In this document: positions 1 through 8,236 of the stretch, in pieces
How positions within the stretch are numbered: position 1 is the first letter of the stretch
Layout of the letters: every line of letters starts with the position of its first letter
Assembly: GCA_910579865.1 (NCBI GenBank)
Contig: CAJTXA010000008.1
Location: 1-64,000, forward strand
From: an uncultured Lachnospiraceae bacterium
GTDB lineage: Bacteria; Bacillota; Clostridia; Lachnospirales; Lachnospiraceae
Direction: 5' to 3'
Length of the DNA stretch: 64,000 nt
The notes under the pieces: generated by a model
Seen by the model: the letters and a program-made list of their open reading frames with translations, nothing else
What the model was told of the DNA's origin: nothing
Databases searched by the model: none
Made by a program: the position numbers and the translations under genes

Positions 1-75
1 GCGGAACAGGCAGACGCGCAGGACTTAAAATCCTGTTGTGGCAACACAGTACCGGTTCGATTCCGGTCGCCGGCA
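1..75 (+). tRNA. tRNA-Leu (TAA), 5' truncated by window edge
   Basis: The anticodon loop reads TTAA in the context GGACTTAAAATCC, giving anticodon TAA (leucine). There is an extended variable arm (GTTGTGGCAACAC), a T arm with GGTTCGATTCC, and the acceptor 3' strand CGCCGGC followed by discriminator A. The matching 5' acceptor strand lies before base 1, so about 8-9 nt are missing. It is the first of a tandem tRNA cluster. Confidence 0.93.
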
Positions 76-87
76 TTATTAATAGAT

Positions 88-160
<73 letters not shown>

Positions 161-170
161 TACCCCCTGT

Positions 171-241
171 GCGGGTGTAGTTCAATGGTAGAACACTAGC
201 CTTCCAAGCTAGATACGTGGGTTCGATTCCCATCACCCGCT
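171..241 (+). tRNA. tRNA-Gly (TCC)
   Basis: 71-nt cloverleaf. The acceptor pairs GCGGGTG with CACCCGC, the D arm is GTTC/GAAC, the anticodon arm is CTAGCCTTCCAAGCTAG with anticodon TCC, and the T arm is GTGGGTTCGATTCCCAT. CCA is not encoded. Confidence 0.96.
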
Positions 242-262
242 TTTTATAAAAGTTATGAAAGT

Positions 263-335
263 GCGCAAGTAGCTCAATGGTAGAGCATATCCTGCTATGT
301 GGAAAGGGGTGTGGGTCCGATTCCCGCCTTGCGCT
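263..335 (+). tRNA. tRNA-like gene with aberrant anticodon arm (identity unresolved, possibly pseudo-tRNA)
   Basis: The acceptor (GCGCAAG/CTTGCGC), D arm (GCTC/GAGC) and T arm (GTGGG, loop TCCGATT, CCCGC) are all intact. The anticodon arm is not canonical. The best pairing is TATCC/GGAAA with one A-A mismatch and an 8-nt loop TGCTATGT. A forced 7-nt loop puts CTA at the anticodon, but then position 33 is G instead of U; other registers pair badly. The T-run directly after the acceptor stem would act as a terminator. It may be a degenerate tRNA or a non-canonical one. Confidence 0.45.
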
Positions 336-797
336 TTTTTATTTTTGTCTAAAATAATCTATTTATTCTATTTATTCTTAAAAATTCCCATGTGAGTTAT
401 GAAAAATGATATTGAGTTTTGTATTTTGTTTACGACAGGTTAAGCAGAGTTTTCTTTTTTTGGAAATGAATGGGTATTTGTTGTATAAAAGGAGAAGTTC
501 TATTATAATAGAAAAAGAGATTTGTAATTGGAGTAGTGTTGTTTGGAAATGGGAAAGAAAAGGATCGAAAGAAGGGATGGTGTTTATAATTGTAGGGAGA
601 GGATAAGGATAGAAGAGAAAATTTAAGAAAAATGGTTTGAGACATTTGTACATATTGATAGAAATTTTATAAGTATCTAAATCATTCCCTATTCTATTCC
701 GATATATAGTATAATCAGGTAATTTAGAGGACGTACTTTGTGCTATGATTGAGGGTATAGCATGGGATGCAGTAGATAAAGTTTGGAGGAATATGTG
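336..797 (+). other. Long intergenic region between tRNA cluster and Ig-like protein gene
   Basis: No convincing coding sequence is visible. Short open frames on either strand lack a ribosome-binding site and have low-complexity composition. The 3' part carries promoter-like sequence (TTGTAC at 646-651 with TATAAG at 668-673; TATAAT at 710-715). Confidence 0.5.
646..715 (+). promoter_or_regulatory. Candidate sigma-A promoter(s) for Ig-like protein gene
   Basis: TTGTAC (646-651), 16-nt spacer, TATAAG (668-673) is one acceptable pair. A perfect TATAAT at 710-715 has no recognisable -35 at 17 nt. Either could start the transcript entering the gene at 798. Confidence 0.4.
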
Positions 798-3700
798 ATG
801 AGACTAAGATTGAGAAAAGTATGGGCGATATTGGCAGTTTTGTTATGTGTTGGAGGGGCATTTTGTTTACGGGGGGTAGGACAAAAAGATATTAATGCTA
901 CTGACGTAACAAATGATTCAAGTAATCCACCAACAGAATCCCAAACAGAAACGACAACTCCGCCAGATGCGTCAAGTGGTCAGTATAAAATGTGGTTTCT
1001 TACACAAATGACGGATGGTTCAGATGTAGATTTTGAAGATCCAGATGGTATGAGTCGAGTACAATGGAATATGAAGGTGCCAGGAGGGGAAGGTTTTAAG
1101 AAACCCAATACAGGTAAGGTTACAGCACGAGTATCAATTGCAGGTGATACGCCAGCAGATTTGTCAGAAGAAGTAGATTATGTTGAATGGAAATATACAA
1201 TTTTAGGTGAAATGCGTCCAGATCAAGTAGCAAGTATTGTAGATATACAACCAGCTCTTAAGCCTCCATATAAAGACCCATGGGAAAGTTTTGATGAAAC
1301 AACACGTACATTTAGAGGAACAGGTAAAGCTACAGAATTAGAGTTGCTATTTAATACAAGAACAGCAGGGCTTGTTGAGGTACAGTTTCAAATAATGGGT
1401 TATAGAAATGGCAGTACAACACCAGTTATTGAAATAACTAGAAGTATTATTGTTGGAACACCACTGCAGATTTATAGCTATCCAGGACAAGTGGCAAGAA
1501 ACTATACAGATTTTGGTGGAGAAATTAAGGATAATACAGTTAAAATTTATGCAAATAATAAGGAAGATTTAGAGCCTTGTCGGATTTATTGGTTTTTTGT
1601 AGATGCAAAAGGAAATTATACTTCTGTATCACCAAAACAAATTTTATTGGATAATTTGGGACGCATGGAGGAGTTTAATCCAACAAATGAAATGTTAAAA
1701 CCGACATCAGAAATTGTGAAACCACCAACAGAGTTAGGGGCAGTAAATGGTTGGCCATCTTCGGATGTGATTCCATTGTGGTCATATAATTTAGAGGCGG
1801 AAAAAACGGGTGGTCTTACAAGAATAGTAGGTCGTATTTATTTAGGAGGAGATTCTAGAGCTGATGCGTATATTGAAAGTTTTTATGATGTTGTAAATGC
1901 AGCAGGATTTAAAGTGAGTGATGATCCGTTAAAATTAAGATATGGTGAGAAAAGAGCATTTAATGTTTTGGCAAATGATAAAAATAAGAGTCTTGGATGG
2001 GCCAGTTATTCTAATTATACAACTCCTTTAAAGGGGGCAAAGGAAGATAGTGTGTTAGTGATTGAGGAAGATGGGATTACGGCTCAAAATTATGGAAATG
2101 TAGTACTAGAGGCAGCGCCACTTTATGATGGGTGGGAAAATTTTGATAAAATAGCCAAAGATGTAGTAAAAACACTTAATGTATATGTGGCTCCAGATGT
2201 ATTAAAAGGAACCAATTCAAAAGAAATTATTGATTATGCCTCAGAGGTAATTACAGTAGGAGGAACAATTCAATTATCAACCAATATAGTAGGAGATGGA
2301 TACAATTATGAATGGTATTATAAGGATGGGGCAGGTACATGGGTTCCACTTACTACTAATTCAGGCTCTACACAGACACCACAGCCTAAATATTTTAGCG
2401 TAAGTAGTGGAACTACAACTTCAGCAAATGGATACTCTGCAATTGTTTTAACTGGTAGAGAGAGTGGTAGAGTAGAGATGAAGTGTGATGTAAAACGAGC
2501 TGGTAAGAGTATAATGGAAGATGAAGATGGAAATGTAGGAGGAAGAGAGTTTGTAATTAAAGTTGTAGATACTATGACATTGAGTGAAACTAGAAAAACA
2601 ATCGCAGTAGGAAATAGTTTTGAAATTCAGGCATTTATTTCAGCAGCAGATTCAGCAAATTCTGTAAGCTGGAAAGTGGCAGAAGAATGGGAAGAGTATA
2701 TTTCTATTGAATCAACAGGAAGAACAACTGCGTTGGTTACTGGTTTAGCTAGTACAAATAATGTACCAGTTCTTTGTACAGCTACGTATGAATTAAATGG
2801 AACGACAGTAAGTGCTAATTTTTATGTAACAGTAATACCAGCTATCTATGGGGCACGGATTGAGGCAACACCAAGTTCTGTAATTTCAGTTGGTGGATCT
2901 ACTACATTGGATTTGATACTAGATACAGAGGGAACGTCATTTACTGAGGATCAGATTAAGTGGGTTTTAAAGGATAAAGAAGGACAGGAATTAGCAGAGG
3001 TAATTCTGGAAAAGACAGATGATCCGGGTGATATTTTAAAGACAAAGGTAAAGGGACTTCAAGTGGGTGAGGCTTATGTTGCGGCAGTAACAAATGATGA
3101 GGCTCAGACCGAGATTGCAGTTATTACAATTAAAGTTGTTTCTGAAGTAACAGGACTTAAATTAAATGCAAATGAAGTGAAGGGGTATTTGCCTTCTGGT
3201 GAGCCAGACGATCCAAATACAGGTACGTTTGTATTGGTTGCAACTCCTTTGCCAGAAGGGTATACCGATGCTGAAAATTTGGGGATTAAGTGGTCGGCTG
3301 CACCAGATAATGGAACAGTAACAATTACACCAGATCCAGAGGATTCGTTAAAGGCAACTGTTACTTACAATGAAATTGGTACAGTTCGTGTTACGGCTGA
3401 AGTTTCTGGGTTGCCGGCGGCAGCAGACTTTTGTATGTTTACGATTGAGAATTCACCGACAGGAATTCGGTTAGAGCCACCAGGACCGTATGAACTTCGT
3501 GTAGGAGAAACACAAATTGTAACACCTATTTTAACACCTGAAAATGTTACGGATCCAAATGTAACTTGGACAATGGCAAATCCAGAGATTGCAACAGTAA
3601 GTGCAGCAGGTGTCATTACTGGTGTGGCTCCTGGTACAACATTTGTTACTTGTACTACATCAAATAAAAATGTTTCGATTCAGTATCCAGTAACAGTTTT

Positions 3701-5234
3701 AAATCCTGTGGAAGGAATTGAATTAAATTATACAGAATTGGTTGTAAAGAAGGGAACTGTTTTCTTCTTAAGTGCAAATGTACTTCCAGAAGATGCTGCT
3801 GACAGAACAGTTACTTGGTCTACTTCAGATGAAGGAATTTGTACAGTAGATGATCTTGGAATGGTAACTGCAAATTCTACTGGAGTTTGTGTAATTCGAG
3901 CTACTTCAAATGATAATCCTGAAATTTGGGCAGAGTGTCGTGTAACAGTTACAGAGTCGGTTGCAGGTATTACTTTGAATTATCGAGAGAAAACAATTGA
4001 TATTGGTGAAACATTTGTATTGAAAGCAACAGTATTGCCTAGTGATGCCAATGATAGAGGAGTTACATTTACTTCTAGTAATCCGGCTATTGCTACTGTA
4101 AATGAAGATGGTTTGGTAACTGGTGTAAGTGGTGGTACAACAATTATTGTGGTTCGAACAAATGATAGAGGACTGATTGCTACTTGTACAGTTACGGTAC
4201 AACAAGATATTACGGGAATTACCTTTGATGTTACAGATATGTATTTGCCAAAAGGTGAAACTCGAAAGATTTCTTATACAATTACACCTGCTAATGCTAC
4301 GATTCAAGATCTAGAGTGGTCTTCTAGTGATCCGTCGATTGCTTTTGTAGATTCGGAAGGATATGTGCATGGTGTTGCTCTTGGTGAAGTTACAATTACA
4401 GCGACAGCAAAGGATGGTACAAAGATTTCTGCAACTTGTAAAGTAACAGTTATTAATCCAATTACGGAAATTCGTTTAAGTGAAACTTCTCTTATTATGA
4501 TGGAAGGGGATGAACATACATTAACTTATATTATTTCTCCACAAAATGCTACGATTACAGATGTGAAATGGACTTCTTCTGATGTTTCTGTAGCAACAGT
4601 AAATAGCCTTGGTATTGTAAAGGCATTGCGGGAGGGTGAAACTCGGATTCGAGTAGAAGCTACAGATAATAGTGGTGTTTATGCAGAATGTATTGTAATA
4701 GTAAAACCATATATACCAATTACTTCAATTAACTTAAATTCAACAGAAACAACAATGATATTAGGAGATACTAGAAGATTAACCGATCGAACCTATCCAA
4801 ATAATACTACAGAACGTAGTGAATGGCGTTCTAGTGATACTGGTATTGTGACAGTGGATGGAGATGGAAATGTGGTTGCAGTAGGGCCTGGAACTTGTAC
4901 CGTTTCTAAAATTGGGGTGACTTCTGGTATAGAAGGAACTTGTATTATACATGTAATTGGTTTAACTGCAACAGATATTACATTGGAGAAATATGATACA
5001 TTTGATTTATATTTGGATGATCCAGATGAAGATATTAGATGGTTTTCAAGAGATAAAAGAACAGCAACTGTATCTAGGGATGGAGTAGTGACAGGAAGAA
5101 GACCTGGTACGACCTATATTGTAGCTGATTTAAATGGAAAATTGGTTTCTTGTCGGGTTACTGTTTTAGATATGAATCGTTCTCAACAGGATACAGTAAA
5201 TGCGGCAAGTAATATTGCAACAAATAGTCAATGA
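798..5234 (+). CDS. Giant secreted protein with bacterial Ig-like (Big_2) repeats
   Basis: 1478-residue exported protein. GGAGG at 785-789 is spaced correctly for ATG 798; an in-frame TTG at 783 overlaps that ribosome-binding site and is unlikely. The N-terminus has charged residues then a hydrophobic stretch (AILAVLLCVGGAFC), fitting a signal peptide. A Thr/Pro-rich linker follows. Residues about 1-780 are diverse beta-rich segments without a family I can name. Residues about 780-1457 hold at least six clear Big_2 units plus degenerate ones, each ending in patterns like S.D..IATV...G.VTG...G...I....T. No LPXTG motif, surface-layer repeat or C-terminal membrane helix is visible, so it is probably released or held by non-covalent contacts. 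The catalytic content, if any, and the ligand are unknown. Adhesion or cell-envelope binding is the usual role of such repeats (inference). Confidence 0.9.
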   Translation: MRLRLRKVWAILAVLLCVGGAFCLRGVGQKDINATDVTNDSSNPPTESQTETTTPPDASSGQYKMWFLTQMTDGSDVDFEDPDGMSRVQWNMKVPGGEGFKKPNTGKVTARVSIAGDTPADLSEEVDYVEWKYTILGEMRPDQVASIVDIQPALKPPYKDPWESFDETTRTFRGTGKATELELLFNTRTAGLVEVQFQIMGYRNGSTTPVIEITRSIIVGTPLQIYSYPGQVARNYTDFGGEIKDNTVKIYANNKEDLEPCRIYWFFVDAKGNYTSVSPKQILLDNLGRMEEFNPTNEMLKPTSEIVKPPTELGAVNGWPSSDVIPLWSYNLEAEKTGGLTRIVGRIYLGGDSRADAYIESFYDVVNAAGFKVSDDPLKLRYGEKRAFNVLANDKNKSLGWASYSNYTTPLKGAKEDSVLVIEEDGITAQNYGNVVLEAAPLYDGWENFDKIAKDVVKTLNVYVAPDVLKGTNSKEIIDYASEVITVGGTIQLSTNIVGDGYNYEWYYKDGAGTWVPLTTNSGSTQTPQPKYFSVSSGTTTSANGYSAIVLTGRESGRVEMKCDVKRAGKSIMEDEDGNVGGREFVIKVVDTMTLSETRKTIAVGNSFEIQAFISAADSANSVSWKVAEEWEEYISIESTGRTTALVTGLASTNNVPVLCTATYELNGTTVSANFYVTVIPAIYGARIEATPSSVISVGGSTTLDLILDTEGTSFTEDQIKWVLKDKEGQELAEVILEKTDDPGDILKTKVKGLQVGEAYVAAVTNDEAQTEIAVITIKVVSEVTGLKLNANEVKGYLPSGEPDDPNTGTFVLVATPLPEGYTDAENLGIKWSAAPDNGTVTITPDPEDSLKATVTYNEIGTVRVTAEVSGLPAAADFCMFTIENSPTGIRLEPPGPYELRVGETQIVTPILTPENVTDPNVTWTMANPEIATVSAAGVITGVAPGTTFVTCTTSNKNVSIQYPVTVLNPVEGIELNYTELVVKKGTVFFLSANVLPEDAADRTVTWSTSDEGICTVDDLGMVTANSTGVCVIRATSNDNPEIWAECRVTVTESVAGITLNYREKTIDIGETFVLKATVLPSDANDRGVTFTSSNPAIATVNEDGLVTGVSGGTTIIVVRTNDRGLIATCTVTVQQDITGITFDVTDMYLPKGETRKISYTITPANATIQDLEWSSSDPSIAFVDSEGYVHGVALGEVTITATAKDGTKISATCKVTVINPITEIRLSETSLIMMEGDEHTLTYIISPQNATITDVKWTSSDVSVATVNSLGIVKALREGETRIRVEATDNSGVYAECIVIVKPYIPITSINLNSTETTMILGDTRRLTDRTYPNNTTERSEWRSSDTGIVTVDGDGNVVAVGPGTCTVSKIGVTSGIEGTCIIHVIGLTATDITLEKYDTFDLYLDDPDEDIRWFSRDKRTATVSRDGVVTGRRPGTTYIVADLNGKLVSCRVTVLDMNRSQQDTVNAASNIATNSQ

Positions 5235-5246
5235 AATAAAATAAAA

Positions 5247-5285
5247 CAGGAAACCTTTCGGATAGAGAGGTTTCTTGTTTTTATT
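5247..5285 (+). terminator. Rho-independent terminator
   Basis: CAGGAAACCT (5247-5256) pairs with AGGTTTCTTG (5268-5277), with one G-U pair, followed by a T-rich tail. It is 12 nt after the Ig-like gene stop. Confidence 0.8.
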
Positions 5286-5296
5286 GGATTAAAAAA

Positions 5297-5374
5297 TATA
5301 GTCCTGAAAGCGCTCCGAAAAGGTACAGAAAGTACGGAAAGGAAAAAGAATTGGAAGTGTGCTTCAGGACTATA
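5297..5374 (+). repeat. Long imperfect hairpin (12-bp perfect arms) in intergenic region
   Basis: TATAGTCCTGAA (5297-5308) is the exact reverse complement of TTCAGGACTATA (5363-5374). The 54-nt interior contains a smaller palindrome, GTAC-AGAAA-GTAC. There is no T-tract after it, so it is not an ordinary terminator. It could be a structured RNA, a protein-binding site or a small repeat element. The rest of 5285-5650 shows nothing else I can name. Confidence 0.55.
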
Positions 5375-5657
5375 AAGTTATTATAAATGATTGTTTCAAA
5401 AAAAATAATGTTATATATAGCAGTAGTACGAATTTCCCATTTTTCATAAAAATTTGTAAAAGTGTATCGATAATATCTGAAAATGATTTTGAGATATATC
5501 TGCTGTAGGAATTAATCGATATCGATATGGTTTGAATTGACTTTTTGAGAAAAAAGAATTGTAAAGTTTTGGATTTATCAGAATTACCAAGATTTTACAT
5601 TTATTAAAAAATTACGAAGAATACTAATATTGAACTAAAAGCCCTCTATTTTTGTTA

Positions 5658-5686
5658 TTGCAGATAAATGGCGAATATGCTATAAT
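5658..5686 (+). promoter_or_regulatory. Sigma-A promoter with extended -10
   Basis: -35 TTGCAG (5658-5663), 17-nt spacer, -10 TATAAT (5681-5686) preceded by TGC (TGn extension). It lies 54 nt before the start codon at 5740. Confidence 0.7.
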
Positions 5687-5739
5687 TATTCGGAATTGTG
5701 TTACATCAGTTTCAGCAATATGGTGAGGAGAGTACTTTT

Positions 5740-7290
5740 ATGAAATGCAAAAAATGTGGAAATGAAGTAGATATAGGGGAAGTATTCTGTCAAAAATGTG
5801 GAACTGCTATACAAATTGTTCCAGAATATAACCCATTAGAGGATGAATTGGAAGCCTCTGTCGAGATGCCACATAATCAATTTACAGAAGAGCTGAACCG
5901 AAGTGAAGAGATTCAGGAGCCAGAAGAAAAGAAGCAAGGACAGTTACAGATTCAAAAAAAACGAAGACAAAAGCAATTGCTTTTATGTAGTATTTTGTTA
6001 TTTTTTCTTATAGGAGGAATAGCAGTTGGAACAACGGTTTATCTGCGCTATCAAGAGGAGCATAGCTTTGCATATCAATATCAGCAGGGGATGTTTTATG
6101 AAGCGAAAGAAGAGTATGAAATAGCACTTAACTATTATGCAGAAGCAATGAATTATGATAAATCCAATACAGATGTCCGCCTTAGAGCAGCAGGGGTATA
6201 TGAAAAATTAGGAAACTATGATAGAACACAAGAGCTTTTGTTGGAGGTGATTAATTTAAAACCAACAATTGAAACATATCGAAAATTAATGGAAGTATGT
6301 GAGGCATCTGGTAATACAGAGTTAATGAATCGGGTGTTAAAAGATACACAAGGTACTCCAATTGGAGATGCATTATCGGAATATCAAACAGCGATTGTTT
6401 CAGCGAATATTCCAACAGGGGAATATCATGACTATTTAACGGTTTATTTAACTGCTAGTGAAGAAAATGCAACGATTTATTATACATTAGATGGTTCGGC
6501 ACCAACGCAGCAAAGTAATCAATATACAGAACCATTAGAAATTGAAACAGTAGGACGAACGACATTAAGGGCGATTGCTTATAATGAAGCAGATTTAGCA
6601 GGAGAAGAATGGAAGGCTGTTTATGAGATTACATTAGTAAATCCAGAAGCACCGAAAATTTCACCAGTTAGTGGTACCTATAGTTATGGAGAAAAGATAA
6701 CACTAGAGGCACAGGAAGGTTCTACTGCATATTTTACGATTGATGGAACGATTCCAACGAAAGAGAATGGATATATTTTTACAGAAGATATTGCTATGCC
6801 AATTGGAAATGTTATTTTTTCAGCAATTGTAATTGACCGTTATGGAATGGTCAGCAGCGTAACAAAGCGAAATTATACCTGTACGATTAACCGCCCATTT
6901 GGTTATGACGCAGCAATTATTAAATTGAAAAATTATTTAGTAGAAATTGGAATGATGTCCGACTTAAATGGAAATCGGGCAAATGAAGAAAAGATTTCCG
7001 TAGAATTTGTCTCACTAACAGAAGTGGATGGGCAGGAAAGCTATATTTTTACCCTAAGAAGAACCGCTTCCGGTAAAACAACTACGTTAAATGATAAATT
7101 ATATGCAGTAACAACACAGAAAGGGGATGTCTATGCACTGAACCGAGAGATGGAAGGTATTTATCATTTTGTAGTGGAACAAGAAACAACCGTTGCAGAG
7201 GAGACAACCGTTGTAGAAGAAACAACTGCTGAAAAAGAGCCGGAAGAGTCAACAGTTGAAAAAGAGCCAACGCAGGAAATCTCTGAATAA
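5740..7290 (+). CDS. Zinc-ribbon, TPR and Fn3-associated-repeat membrane protein
   Basis: 516 residues from ATG 5740, which has GAGGAG at 5725-5730. The in-frame GTG at 5698 sits almost on the -10 element and is rejected. A zinc ribbon (CKKCG...FCQKCG) occupies residues 1-24. An acidic linker and one membrane helix (about 79-101) follow, then TPR-like helices (about 113-190). Two repeats of the Fn3-associated / chitobiase C-terminal type come next (about 225-385, with IYYTLDGSAPT and AYFTIDGTIPT), then a small globular domain and a Thr/Glu-rich tail. The N-terminus should be cytoplasmic and the repeats outside. Zinc-ribbon proteins of this layout are common in Lachnospiraceae and not characterised. 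A surface or envelope-sensing role is inference only. Confidence 0.85.
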   Translation: MKCKKCGNEVDIGEVFCQKCGTAIQIVPEYNPLEDELEASVEMPHNQFTEELNRSEEIQEPEEKKQGQLQIQKKRRQKQLLLCSILLFFLIGGIAVGTTVYLRYQEEHSFAYQYQQGMFYEAKEEYEIALNYYAEAMNYDKSNTDVRLRAAGVYEKLGNYDRTQELLLEVINLKPTIETYRKLMEVCEASGNTELMNRVLKDTQGTPIGDALSEYQTAIVSANIPTGEYHDYLTVYLTASEENATIYYTLDGSAPTQQSNQYTEPLEIETVGRTTLRAIAYNEADLAGEEWKAVYEITLVNPEAPKISPVSGTYSYGEKITLEAQEGSTAYFTIDGTIPTKENGYIFTEDIAMPIGNVIFSAIVIDRYGMVSSVTKRNYTCTINRPFGYDAAIIKLKNYLVEIGMMSDLNGNRANEEKISVEFVSLTEVDGQESYIFTLRRTASGKTTTLNDKLYAVTTQKGDVYALNREMEGIYHFVVEQETTVAEETTVVEETTAEKEPEESTVEKEPTQEISE

Positions 7291-7345
7291 TGGATGCATC
7301 AAGTAACAAGCTGTAATAAACAGCAGAATGGAGGGAAACAAAAAG

Positions 7346-8236
7346 ATGTACAAAATTTTAAAGGCCAGAAAGCTTGCTGAGAAAATCTTTCTGATGGATG
7401 TAGAGGCAAAGCGAATCGCAAAGTCTTGTCAACCAGGACAGTTTATTATTTCTAAAATGGACGAGAAAGGAGAGCGAATTCCACTTACTATTTGTGACTA
7501 TAATAGAGAAGAGGGTACGATTACGATTGTATTCCAAGTAGTAGGAGCATCGACAGAAAAGATGGCTACATTAAAGGAAGGAGATTCTTTCCGTGATTTT
7601 ACCGGTCCTTTAGGTGTACCATCTGAGTTTTTAAAGGAAGAGATAGAAACTTTGAAAAACAAAAAGATGTTGTTTGTAGCAGGTGGTGTAGGTACTGCAC
7701 CAGTGTATCCGCAGGTGAAATGGTTACATGAACATGGGATTGCAGTAGATGTGATTGTTGGTGCAAAGACCAAAGATTTATTAATTTTAGAAGAGGAAAT
7801 GAAAGCAGTTGCAGGAAACCTTTATGTAACAACAGATGATGGTTCCTATGAAAGAAAAGGAATGGTAACAGATGTAGTGAAAGATTTAGTCAATAATCAA
7901 GGGAAAAAATATGATGTTTGTGTAGCAATTGGCCCAATGATTATGATGAAATTTGTTGCTCTTTTAACAAAAGAATTGGAAATTCCAACTATTGTTAGTT
8001 TAAATCCGATTATGGTAGATGGAACTGGTATGTGTGGTGCCTGCCGAGTAACAGTTGGAAATGAAGTGAAATTTGCCTGTGTAGATGGACCAGAATTTGA
8101 TGGACATTTGGTAAACTTTGATGAGGCAATGAAACGTCAGCAGATGTATAAGACAGAAGAAGGAAGAGCAATATTGAAGTTACAAGAAGGCGATACACAT
8201 AAAAATGGTGGTTGTGGCTGCGGAGGTGACAAATAA
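7346..8236 (+). CDS. nfnA: NAD(P)H-dependent reduced ferredoxin:NADP+ oxidoreductase subunit A (NfnA; sulfide dehydrogenase-type)
   Basis: 296 residues from ATG 7346, with GGAGGGA at 7330-7336; an in-frame ATG at 7328 overlaps that site. It is the FAD/NAD- and [2Fe-2S]-binding subunit of the flavin-bifurcating transhydrogenase that couples ferredoxin and NADH to NADP reduction. The flavin-binding motif RIPLTICDY is near residue 46, and the nucleotide-binding motif GGVGTAPVYPQ follows in the middle. The C-terminal cluster region GTGMCGACRVTVG...FACVDGPEFDGH supplies cysteines of the expected spacing. The Cys/Gly-rich tail (GGCGCGG) is additional. The stop overlaps the nfnB start by one base (TAATG), so the two are translationally coupled. 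Homologues are often annotated as sulfide/dihydroorotate dehydrogenase electron-transfer subunits. Confidence 0.92.
   Translation: MYKILKARKLAEKIFLMDVEAKRIAKSCQPGQFIISKMDEKGERIPLTICDYNREEGTITIVFQVVGASTEKMATLKEGDSFRDFTGPLGVPSEFLKEEIETLKNKKMLFVAGGVGTAPVYPQVKWLHEHGIAVDVIVGAKTKDLLILEEEMKAVAGNLYVTTDDGSYERKGMVTDVVKDLVNNQGKKYDVCVAIGPMIMMKFVALLTKELEIPTIVSLNPIMVDGTGMCGACRVTVGNEVKFACVDGPEFDGHLVNFDEAMKRQQMYKTEEGRAILKLQEGDTHKNGGCGCGGDK

Noticed and set aside
406..653. Short open frames on both strands between the tRNAs and the Ig-like gene
   Set aside because: No ribosome-binding site, skewed composition (Phe/Leu/Ser/Pro on the minus strand), no family resemblance.
3906..4307. Long antisense open frame inside the Ig-like protein gene
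   Set aside because: It is the mirror of the repetitive Big_2 coding sequence: low-complexity Asn/Ser/Cys composition, no ribosome-binding site.
5303..5316. CcpA (cre) site TGAAAGCGCTCCGA
   Set aside because: Only the left half fits and it lies within the arm of the long hairpin, far from either promoter.
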